From Bacteroidales bacterium (GTDB lineage: Bacteria; Bacteroidota; Bacteroidia; Bacteroidales; P3), in assembly GCA_017632095.1 (NCBI GenBank), contig JAGBSA010000218.1:1-8200 (forward strand): DNA of 8,200 nt, given 5' to 3'. This document shows, piece by piece, positions 1 to 5,715 of the stretch. Under the pieces are notes generated by a model, which had not been told where the DNA came from, ran no database searches, and saw nothing but the letters and a program-made list of their open reading frames with translations. Numbering within the stretch: position 1 is the stretch's first letter; every line of letters starts with the position of its first letter. The position numbers and the translations under genes are program-made.

Positions 1-500
1 TGGTTTTGATTCTTTTGATTTTCATCTTTCAAAAGGTGTTGAGCTAGTGCAAGATTGTATTTCGCATTAGTGTCTTGTGGGTTTAGTCGTAGGGATTGCT
101 TGTATGAATCTACGGCTTTTTCAAGATAGAATCTGCATTGTTCGGTATTTTTTACCGTATCTAACTGTGAAATTTGGAAGTAGGTGTTTCCTAGGTTGTA
201 GTTCAGGTTTGCATTGGCAACAGTGTCGTCTGGTCGTAGTGAATTTTGATAACTATCGTAATATTTTACGGCTGTCTGCAATTTATCTCCTCTTTGCTGT
301 TTGTAAGACGAAGATGCAAGATTGTATTCAGCCTTTTTATATGTAGAATCCACAGAAAGAGATGCTCGAAACTCCTCTTCGGATTTAGCAAATTCCTTTT
401 TGTTGTATTGTTTATTACCACTTCTGAGTTTATTCTTTTCTTTGTCGCAAGCAACTAGTAAACAGATTGCTGCCAACAAGCACAAAATATGTTTTTTCAT
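1..500 (-). CDS. batC: BatC, TPR-repeat lipoprotein of the Bat operon (partial, C-terminus beyond left edge)
   Basis: The frame opens with ATG at 500 and runs without a stop to the window edge, giving 166 visible residues. Residues 1-18 form a lipoprotein signal: MKKH, a hydrophobic stretch, then the lipobox LVAC with the lipidated cysteine at C18. The mature part is hydrophilic and rich in N, K, Q and Y. It contains TPR-like helix pairs at about 27-60, 96-140 (with a short insertion) and from about 145 onward; the motifs YNLG, A-x3-Y-x2-SLRLNP and KYNLALA are typical of TPRs. It follows batB by 13 nt in the same direction, which is the place of BatC in the Bacteroides operon. Expected role: a scaffold outside the cytoplasm binding BatA/BatB or the next proteins; this is inference from TPR function. 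There is no Shine-Dalgarno; the leader is A-rich. Membrane (inner or outer) cannot be decided from the sequence. The family call is firm; the symbol rests on order plus TPRs. Confidence 0.9.
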   Translation of the reverse strand, partial: MKKHILCLLAAICLLVACDKEKNKLRSGNKQYNKKEFAKSEEEFRASLSVDSTYKKAEYNLASSSYKQQRGDKLQTAVKYYDSYQNSLRPDDTVANANLNYNLGNTYFQISQLDTVKNTEQCRFYLEKAVDSYKQSLRLNPQDTNAKYNLALAQHLLKDENQKNQN

Positions 501-513
501 TTGTTTCTGTGTT

Positions 514-1551
514 TTATTTTCCAAAGAAAAATTTGCGATTAATAAGCTTATTACGTCTTTCAAAGATGAAATATTCTAATAAAAGCAAAACTAATGCGAT
601 TATTGCGGGTATATAGAAACGACTTTCGTAGTTCTTGTAGGCTAATGCTTCGTATTCGTTTTTCTCCATTTTGTTTATGCGTGCCAAAATGTGCTCTAAA
701 CCTATGGAAGAACTGTTTGCTCTTATGTATATACCATTCCCTTTGTCTGCAATCTGCTTTAACAAATCTTCATTCAACTTTGTGAGAACTATATTGCCGA
801 GATTATCTCTTTTATACTCGGTTTGTCCATGTCTGTTCTTGATTGGTATTGGGCTCCCTTCGCCTAAACCAAGTCCAATCGTATTTATAACCACTCCGTC
901 TGAGGCTATATTTTTTGCAATCTCCAAAGCGTCTTGCTCATTGTCCTCTCCGTCGGATATAAGCACTATACTGCGGGAACGTTTCTTGTTTTCCTCTTCG
1001 CCAAAGGCAGAGAAGGCCGTCTCTAAACTTTCTCCTATTGCTGTACCTTGGGTTTCTATCATGCTAGGTTCAATAACGTCGATAAAGGTTTTTGCTGCCG
1101 AGTAATCAGAAGTAAGAGGCAACTGAATGAAAGATGTACCTGCAAAAACAACTAAGCCAATTCTATCTCCCTCAAGTTGATTTATCAATTGGTTTATTGA
1201 TTGTTTTGCTCTACTTATTCGATTTGGTTTAAGGTCTTCGGCAAGCATACTATTGGATATGTCTAAGCATATCATCAAATCTGTGCCGCGTCTTTCCTTT
1301 TTTTCAATCGATGTACCATATTGAGGATTTGCCGCAGCAAGTACCAATAACATAAATGCAATATTGAGCAATATGAATTTCAAACGTTGTTTCCCTATGG
1401 ATAAGTCGGGCATCACAACCTCTTGAAATCTTTCTGAGGCAAATTCTTTAAGTTTGCGTTTCTTTGCTTTCATGTAAAAATAATGTCCGACAAAGAATAG
1501 CGGTATCAAAAGCCAAAGATATAATAATTCAGGTGTCTCTAATTTTAACAT
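514..1551 (-). CDS. batB: BatB, membrane-anchored VWA-domain protein
   Basis: This is a 345-residue protein. Membrane helices lie at about 9-27, 57-75 and 312-329. Between helices 2 and 3 is a VWA domain (about 90-295) with an intact metal site: D97-I-S99-N-S101, T170 in GTAIG, and D200 in ISDGED. The loop after helix 1 (KAKKRKLKEF) and the C-terminus (ERRNKLINRK) are strongly positive, so both should be cytoplasmic and the VWA domain periplasmic. It is a paralogue of BatA next door: both share SMLAED-x-KPNR after the metal site, VVFAG, and GTAIG at the same residue number. The start is ATG at 1551, 10 nt after the batA stop. An ATG slightly upstream in another frame ends after four codons, so 1551 is the right choice. 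The family role is protein interaction through the metal site, in a membrane complex linked to MoxR. The exact partner is unknown. Confidence 0.95.
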   Translation of the reverse strand: MLKLETPELLYLWLLIPLFFVGHYFYMKAKKRKLKEFASERFQEVVMPDLSIGKQRLKFILLNIAFMLLVLAAANPQYGTSIEKKERRGTDLMICLDISNSMLAEDLKPNRISRAKQSINQLINQLEGDRIGLVVFAGTSFIQLPLTSDYSAAKTFIDVIEPSMIETQGTAIGESLETAFSAFGEEENKKRSRSIVLISDGEDNEQDALEIAKNIASDGVVINTIGLGLGEGSPIPIKNRHGQTEYKRDNLGNIVLTKLNEDLLKQIADKGNGIYIRANSSSIGLEHILARINKMEKNEYEALAYKNYESRFYIPAIIALVLLLLEYFIFERRNKLINRKFFFGK

Positions 1552-1561
1552 ATCTTCATTT

Positions 1562-2554
1562 TTATGGATTGGTTCTCAAATATGTTCTTCTTAATATAAG
1601 TTCTAAGAAAATCAATCCAAGAACTAGTAAAATGATTTTTTGACCAACATCGGTGTATTCTTTATAATAAGAAACGTCTATCTTGGTTTTCTCCATTTGG
1701 TCAATCTCTTCAAAGATGGCACTCAAAGATGCGTTTTGTGTACTTCTGAAATACTTGCCTCCTGTTGTGCTTGCAATTTCCTTTAACAAAGGTTCATCAA
1801 TTTTAACCTCAACATTCTGATATTGTTTTCCGAAAGGGGTTTGATAAGGATAAGGCGCGTAGCCCATTTTCCCTACTCCAATTGTGTAAACTCTTATTCC
1901 GTATTCTTGAGCTATCGTTGAAGCAGTCAGAGGGTCGATTGCCCCCATGTTATTTACTCCATCGGTTACAAGAATTATTACCTTGCTTTTGCTCTTTGAG
2001 TCTTTAACACGGTTAATTGCCGTTGCCAATCCGTCACCTATTGCTGTACCATCATCGATTTCCCCACTCTTTGTGTCGGATAGAAGTTTTTGCAAGATAT
2101 TATGGTCAATTGTTGAAGGACATTTTGTATAGGCTTCGCCAGCAAAAACAACTATTCCCATATTATCGCTTTTTCTCGCATCGATAAAGGATTTGATTAC
2201 ATTCTTTGCTGACTCTAAACGATTCGGCTTAAAGTCTTCGGCAAGCATAGAGGTGGAAACGTCCAAAGCAAATACTATATCAATTCCTTCAATGCTTTTT
2301 TCGTCTTTGGAATAATGTGTTTGAGGTCTAGCGATTGCAACTATAAGCAGAGCAATAGCCAAATATCTTAACCAATCTGGCAAGTTTCTTAAATATAACT
2401 TTAATGTTTTTCTTGCACCCTTGAATTGAGCAACATCGGAATAAACAATGTCGGCATTGATTCTTTTGTCAGAATAATATTTGTAAAGAATCATTAACGG
2501 AACTGCAAGTAGCAGTAACAAGAGGTAAGGGTATTGAAAACTTATTTGGCTCAT
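1562..2554 (-). CDS. batA: BatA, membrane-anchored VWA-domain protein (aerotolerance operon)
   Basis: This is a 330-residue protein with the BatA-type N-terminus. Helix 1 is at about 8-24, followed by a basic loop (KYYSDKR...KTLKLYLRN), helix 2 at about 61-76 ending in ARPQ, a VWA domain at about 90-290, and helix 3 at about 305-321 with a basic tail. Charges predict a periplasmic VWA domain with both connecting loops in the cytoplasm. The metal site is intact: D98-V-S100-T-S102, T170, and D198 in VTDG. The ATG overlaps the stop of the preceding gene as ATGA (2551-2554), so translation is probably coupled. In Bacteroidota this protein belongs to the operon first named for oxygen tolerance in Bacteroides fragilis. 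Work on related systems suggests envelope complexes with MoxR, but no enzyme activity is known for BatA. Order and length match the family. A different BatA/BatB assignment is unlikely, since batA normally comes first. Confidence 0.95.
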   Translation of the reverse strand: MSQISFQYPYLLLLLLAVPLMILYKYYSDKRINADIVYSDVAQFKGARKTLKLYLRNLPDWLRYLAIALLIVAIARPQTHYSKDEKSIEGIDIVFALDVSTSMLAEDFKPNRLESAKNVIKSFIDARKSDNMGIVVFAGEAYTKCPSTIDHNILQKLLSDTKSGEIDDGTAIGDGLATAINRVKDSKSKSKVIILVTDGVNNMGAIDPLTASTIAQEYGIRVYTIGVGKMGYAPYPYQTPFGKQYQNVEVKIDEPLLKEIASTTGGKYFRSTQNASLSAIFEEIDQMEKTKIDVSYYKEYTDVGQKIILLVLGLIFLELILRRTYLRTNP

Positions 2555-3498
2555 TGTTCTGATGTTTGTGTGTTTGAATTTATTGTTGTGTTGTCAACAA
2601 AGTCTTTTGATTGATTCCACGACTTTCTGTCGCAGAAATCATCTGGTGAATATTTGGCAAACTTTACCAAATCGGCTGTAGAGAACATGGAGTTGAGGTT
2701 TTCCAAATCTGCAATGGTTATTTCCTTACAGTGTCTCATCTGTTCGACAATTTCTTCTGTTGTCATTTCTTTGGCAAATATCGAGAAACGTTCTTCTAAA
2801 TACGTTCTAACAATTTCTGTCAGTTCACTGTAATATTGTTTCTTGAATCCTTGTTCACCTAATCTTTTCAATCGCAACTCTTCCAAAGCTTCTAAGGCTT
2901 TAATATGCGGAGGAGTAGTTTCCTTTTTTACTTCTTGGGGTTTTGATTCCACAGGACGATTTCGCAAATATTTTATTAAGAAGTACAATCCCACAATAGC
3001 TGCGGCTATACCTAAGATGAGATAAATCAAAGGCAGAATTTCTCTTATATGAAATGGCTCTTCAAGTAATGGTTTTATGTCTTTAACCTCTACTTTTAAT
3101 GTATCGATAGGGTATTGCAAGATTTCAATTTCAACAGGTTGAACTCTTGTAATCATCATTCCTGTATCTACAGCAGTCATAACAAATAAACTATCCCCAA
3201 GATTAAGTAATCCCGGAATAAAACTCATATATGTTTGCTTGTAGGCTAAAAAGGCTTTGCCATTCTCTTGAATTGTGTCTATCTTTGTTTGCTGCAATTC
3301 CAATGTGTCGGTATTCGCACGATTGTAAATCAAGTCTGTTTGTTTGCCTTCTTGAAACGGAATTTTGAAATTTAGCTCTATTCTATCTCCTATGTTGTAT
3401 TGTTTTTTGTCAGTTGTTGGTATAATGTCTTGACTGTTGGCTTTGTTGAAACAAAACAGAGTTATTGCAAACAGAAACAGCAATCTGTATTTTTTCAT
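2551..3498 (-). CDS. Conserved Bat-operon membrane protein with signal peptide and DUF4381-like cytoplasmic tail
   Basis: This 315-residue protein lies between the DUF58 gene and batA, where Bacteroidota Bat operons carry an unnamed open frame. Residues 1-22 look like a signal peptide (MKKYRLLFLF..., possible cleavage after NS). Residues 24-150 are a beta-rich extracytoplasmic domain (DKKQYNIGDRIELNF resembles an Ig-like or BatD-like strand pattern). One membrane helix lies at about 154-177, followed by basic KYLRNR. The cytoplasmic tail (about 196-295) is helical, with HIKALEALEELR, KKQYYSELTEIVRTYLEERF and TTEEIVEQM. This matches the pattern I know from DUF4381-type proteins found beside MoxR/VWA genes. 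The topology spans the membrane and could connect cytosolic MoxR/DUF58 to the periplasmic BatA/B domains; that is inference. The start at 3498 is supported by an AGGAGA ribosome site. It overlaps batA by 4 bp. No enzymatic motif is visible. Confidence 0.9.
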   Translation of the reverse strand: MKKYRLLFLFAITLFCFNKANSQDIIPTTDKKQYNIGDRIELNFKIPFQEGKQTDLIYNRANTDTLELQQTKIDTIQENGKAFLAYKQTYMSFIPGLLNLGDSLFVMTAVDTGMMITRVQPVEIEILQYPIDTLKVEVKDIKPLLEEPFHIREILPLIYLILGIAAAIVGLYFLIKYLRNRPVESKPQEVKKETTPPHIKALEALEELRLKRLGEQGFKKQYYSELTEIVRTYLEERFSIFAKEMTTEEIVEQMRHCKEITIADLENLNSMFSTADLVKFAKYSPDDFCDRKSWNQSKDFVDNTTINSNTQTSEQ

Positions 3499-3503
3499 CT
3501 CTA

Positions 3504-4373
3504 TTATCTCCTTTCACGTTTTGCGAACAACTTGACCAATGGTTTGATATAGTCATCTCCACACAACATTTGGACATTGTCTATTCCATATTTGGTCATT
3601 TCGTTCATGTTTTCGTTTTGTTGTTGTTCGCGATAAGCTTTGAAGTTTTCTCGTGTTATTCTATCCGATGTGTCAATCCAAAGACTTTCTCCTGTTTCTG
3701 CATCGGTAAATCTTACCAATCCCATATTCGAAAGTTTGAATTCTTTTTCGTCGTTCACAAAAAGACAACTCAAATCATGTTTTCGTGCCGCTATATGTAA
3801 ACTATCGTCAAACTTTCCAAAGCCATCTGTTATCAAGAAGCAGGTTGAACGTTTCTTTATCACATTGCTCAAAAACATAAAGGCTGTTGAAAAGTCTGTT
3901 TTGCCATTAGAACGTTTGAATGTAAGCAGTTCTCTGATTACAGCCAACACGTGAGAGAGCCCTTTCTTTGGAGGGATATATTTTTCTATTTTATCGGAAA
4001 AGAGAATTACGCCAACCTTGTCGTTATTATGAATAGCTGAAAAAGCTAATACGGCAGCTATTTCGGTAATTACCTCAGATTTCAAATTGTTATTTGAACC
4101 GAACATAGTACTTCCGCTGACATCTATAAGCAAAACAACGGTTAGTTCACGTTCTTCTTCGAATATCTTTACATATGGGGTATTGTAACGTGCTGTAACG
4201 TTCCAATCGATATTTCTTATATCGTCTCCGTAGGTGTATTCCCTGACTTCGCTAAAGGTCATACCCTTTCCCTTGAACGCACTATGGTATTGTCCCGCAA
4301 AAACGTCTTGCGAAAGTCTTTTGGCTTTGATTTCAATCCGATGAACCTTCTTTAATAAGTCCTCTGTGTTCAT
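3504..4373 (-). CDS. DUF58 (VWA-like) protein, predicted cytosolic MoxR partner
   Basis: This 289-residue soluble protein has no signal peptide or membrane helix. The DUF58 signature is clear at about 40-62 (FSEVREYTYGDD-x-RNIDWNVTAR). A VWA-like fold follows, with the metal site D84-V-S86-G-S88, T159 in GKTD, and D183 in LITDGFG. All metal ligands appear intact, whereas some DUF58 proteins have lost them. The C-terminal third (about 215-289) is charged and ends KRERR. The gene starts 7 nt after the moxR stop, which is the usual moxR-DUF58 pairing. The family is thought to act with the MoxR ATPase as an adaptor or substrate-handling subunit; the target here is unknown. No Shine-Dalgarno precedes ATG 4373. 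The last codons contain the ribosome site of the next gene, so the two are probably coupled. Confidence 0.95.
   Translation of the reverse strand: MNTEDLLKKVHRIEIKAKRLSQDVFAGQYHSAFKGKGMTFSEVREYTYGDDIRNIDWNVTARYNTPYVKIFEEERELTVVLLIDVSGSTMFGSNNNLKSEVITEIAAVLAFSAIHNNDKVGVILFSDKIEKYIPPKKGLSHVLAVIRELLTFKRSNGKTDFSTAFMFLSNVIKKRSTCFLITDGFGKFDDSLHIAARKHDLSCLFVNDEKEFKLSNMGLVRFTDAETGESLWIDTSDRITRENFKAYREQQQNENMNEMTKYGIDNVQMLCGDDYIKPLVKLFAKRERR
3507..3512 (-). promoter_or_regulatory. Shine-Dalgarno of the DUF4381-like gene, inside the end of the DUF58 gene
   Basis: The minus strand reads AGGAGA, 8 nt before the ATG at 3498. It overlaps the final arginine codons of the DUF58 gene, just before its TAA stop. 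It is the only strong Shine-Dalgarno I see in the operon. It supports the chosen start and suggests that translation of the two genes is linked. Confidence 0.7.
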
Positions 4374-4380
4374 TTCAAAA

Positions 4381-5364
4381 TCAAGGAACTTCTATTTTGT
4401 TTACTATTTCGGTAACTATATCTTCTGATTTGATGTTCTCTGCCTCTGCCTCATAGGTTAAACCTACTCTATGCCTCATAACATCAAGGCAAACCTCTCT
4501 TACATCTTCAGGAATAACATATCCACGTCTTTTAATGAAAGCCAAAGCTCTTGAAGCCAAAGCTAAGTTAATTGTTGCACGAGGAGAGGCTCCGTAAGCA
4601 ATCATTGGCTTTATGTTATTCAAACCATATTCTTCTGGAAAACGTGTTGCAAAAACTATATCGGTTATGTAGTTCTCTATCTTGGTATCTACATATACCT
4701 CTTTTACTACTTCTCTTGCGTGAATTATAGTTTCGGGTTTTATAACCGGTGAAATGGTTTTCTTATTTGGAGAGATTTGACTTCTCAATATCTCTTTTTC
4801 TTCTTCTTTGTTTGGATAAGAGATTACAACCTTCATCATAAATCTGTCCATTTGAGCCTCTGGAAGTGGGTAAGTACCCTCTTGCTCAATTGGGTTTTGG
4901 GTTGCAAGTACAAGAAAAGGCTCTTCAAGTTTGTAGGTGTGTTCTCCAATTGTTACTTGTCTTTCTTGCATAGCCTCTAACAAAGCTGCTTGAACCTTTG
5001 CTGGTGCTCTGTTTATCTCATCTGCCAAAACAAAATTAGAAAATATAGGTCCTTTTTTTACAGAGAACGATTCGTCCTTTGGAGAGTAAATCATAGTTCC
5101 AACTATATCGGCTGGCAACAAATCCGGAGTAAATTGTATTCTACTGAACTTTGCATCTATACATTTAGCAAGTGCTGTTATCGCTTGGGTTTTTGCAAGT
5201 CCGGGTACACCTTCCAAAAGTATGTGACCATTTGCAAGCAATCCCATAACCAAACGTCTGACCATATTTTTTTGACCAACAATCACCTTGGATATTTCCG
5301 AAGTGATTGCATCTACAAAGGCACTTTCTTGCTCAATTTTCCTGTTCAATTCTGCTATATCCAT
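4381..5364 (-). CDS. moxR: MoxR-family AAA+ ATPase, first gene of the Bat operon
   Basis: This 327-residue cytosolic ATPase has the full MoxR (AAA_3) motif set. Walker A is GVPGLAKT (52-59), Walker B VLADEINR (112-119, D115/E116), sensor 1 ATQNP (154-158), the conserved PLPEAQMDRF segment (166-175), and sensor 2 GASPR (258-262). The C-terminal lid (about 275-327) includes IPEDVREVCLDVMRHRVGLTYEAEAE, also typical. MoxR proteins use ATP hydrolysis as chaperone-like remodelers of VWA-containing partners, and five such or linked genes follow directly here. The length is normal for the family. ATG 5364 is the only ATG in this frame after the upstream in-frame TGA. The leader is AT-rich (TATATTATAT) with no Shine-Dalgarno. 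As the first gene of the run, its promoter should lie in 5365-5715, but I could not find a convincing one. Confidence 0.97.
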   Translation of the reverse strand: MDIAELNRKIEQESAFVDAITSEISKVIVGQKNMVRRLVMGLLANGHILLEGVPGLAKTQAITALAKCIDAKFSRIQFTPDLLPADIVGTMIYSPKDESFSVKKGPIFSNFVLADEINRAPAKVQAALLEAMQERQVTIGEHTYKLEEPFLVLATQNPIEQEGTYPLPEAQMDRFMMKVVISYPNKEEEKEILRSQISPNKKTISPVIKPETIIHAREVVKEVYVDTKIENYITDIVFATRFPEEYGLNNIKPMIAYGASPRATINLALASRALAFIKRRGYVIPEDVREVCLDVMRHRVGLTYEAEAENIKSEDIVTEIVNKIEVP

Positions 5365-5431
5365 ATATAATATATTATGTAATGAGTATTCTGATATAGG
5401 AAAACGTGGATACTTTGCTTTTATTATTCAA

Positions 5432-5460
5432 TTAGCAAAAAGCATTAAAATATTTGCTAA
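5432..5460. repeat. Inverted repeat, 8-bp perfect arms
   Basis: TTAGCAAA at 5432-5439 is mirrored by TTTGCTAA at 5453-5460 across a 13-nt loop. It sits 68-96 bp ahead of the moxR start. It is AT-rich and lacks the T-tail and GC stem of an intrinsic terminator. It may be an operator or a leader hairpin of the Bat operon, or chance in AT-rich DNA. Confidence 0.5.
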
Positions 5461-5476
5461 AATAAGTCTTGAAAAC

Positions 5477-5526
5477 AACTTTCTGAAATTAAGTTTCAGT
5501 AAATCAAAACAAAGTTTCAGAAAGTT
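5477..5526. repeat. Inverted repeat, 12-bp perfect arms, with a competing inner hairpin
   Basis: AACTTTCTGAAA (5477-5488) is the exact reverse complement of TTTCAGAAAGTT (5515-5526), with 26 nt between. Its left arm also pairs with a nearer site: CTGAAA (5483-5488) with TTTCAG (5494-5499) around a 5-nt loop. The two pairings use the same left-arm bases, so only one can form at a time. The right arms of both belong to copies of the 21-bp direct repeat. Confidence 0.6.
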
Positions 5527-5540
5527 AAAACGAAGTTTCG
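5491..5540. repeat. 21-bp imperfect direct repeats (AAGTTTC core, three copies)
   Basis: The core AAGTTTC starts at 5491, 5512 and 5533, exactly 21 bp apart each time. The first two full 21-bp units agree at 17 of 21 positions (AAGTTTCAG start, AAAAC near the end). The third keeps only the core. A 21-bp step is two helical turns, so the cores face the same side of the DNA, as expected for cooperative protein binding. The repeats lie 95-140 bp upstream of the plus-strand promoter and about 130-175 bp before moxR. Confidence 0.65.
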
Positions 5541-5633
5541 TTATCGTGTTATCAATCAGTGAGATAGTAAAATGAAAAACGCATGTCTTATTTGTTCGAA
5601 AAAGACTTATTGAAAAATGTTTTTAACAACATA

Positions 5634-5665
5634 TTTGGCAGTATGATGTTTTTTTTGTATTTTTG
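5634..5665 (+). promoter_or_regulatory. Predicted Bacteroidota-type promoter of the propeller gene
   Basis: The -33 element TTTG is at 5634-5637 and the -7 element TATTTTTG at 5658-5665, a full match to TAnnTTTG, with 20 bp between. Transcription would start near 5671, leaving a leader of about 45 nt. The leader is A-rich and has no Shine-Dalgarno, which is normal for well-expressed genes in this phylum. The spacer contains a run of eight T (5649-5656). Confidence 0.65.
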
Positions 5666-5715
5666 CCGACTTAAAGGTAAAGAATTTAATATCAGAAAAT
5701 AAACAAGAATAAATT

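Larger units (their letters stand above)
5365..5715. other. Divergent intergenic region between moxR and the propeller gene
   Basis: This is 351 bp of very AT-rich sequence separating two head-to-head genes. It holds, from left to right, an 8-bp-arm inverted repeat, a 12-bp inverted repeat interlaced with 21-bp direct repeats, and a Bacteroidota-type promoter for the plus-strand gene. I found no convincing gene, RNA gene or terminator in it. A tiny 13-codon frame at 5572-5613 lies upstream of the predicted promoter and is unsupported. Confidence 0.8.

Noticed and set aside
671..1105. 144-codon frame on the plus strand inside batB
   Set aside because: It is antisense to the VWA domain of batB, where the metal-site motifs are clear. 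The product resembles no family I know.
5457..5464. Possible -7 element for moxR on the minus strand (TATTTTAG)
   Set aside because: It has one mismatch to TAnnTTTG and lacks a TTTG at the right distance. Such near-matches are common in AT-rich DNA.
5491..5540. Plasmid-type iterons or a CRISPR array
   Set aside because: There are only two full copies and one core. No replication gene lies nearby, and the units touch each other without spacers.
5288..5575. 95-codon open frame on the plus strand over the moxR start and the repeats
   Set aside because: Its first part is antisense to moxR. Its lysine- and serine-rich end simply reflects the 21-bp repeat, which reads as a 7-residue period. No start signal is seen.
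5572..5613. 13-codon frame MKNACLICSKKTY with a CxxC
   Set aside because: It is very short, has no ribosome site, and lies upstream of the predicted transcription start, so it would not be in the leader.
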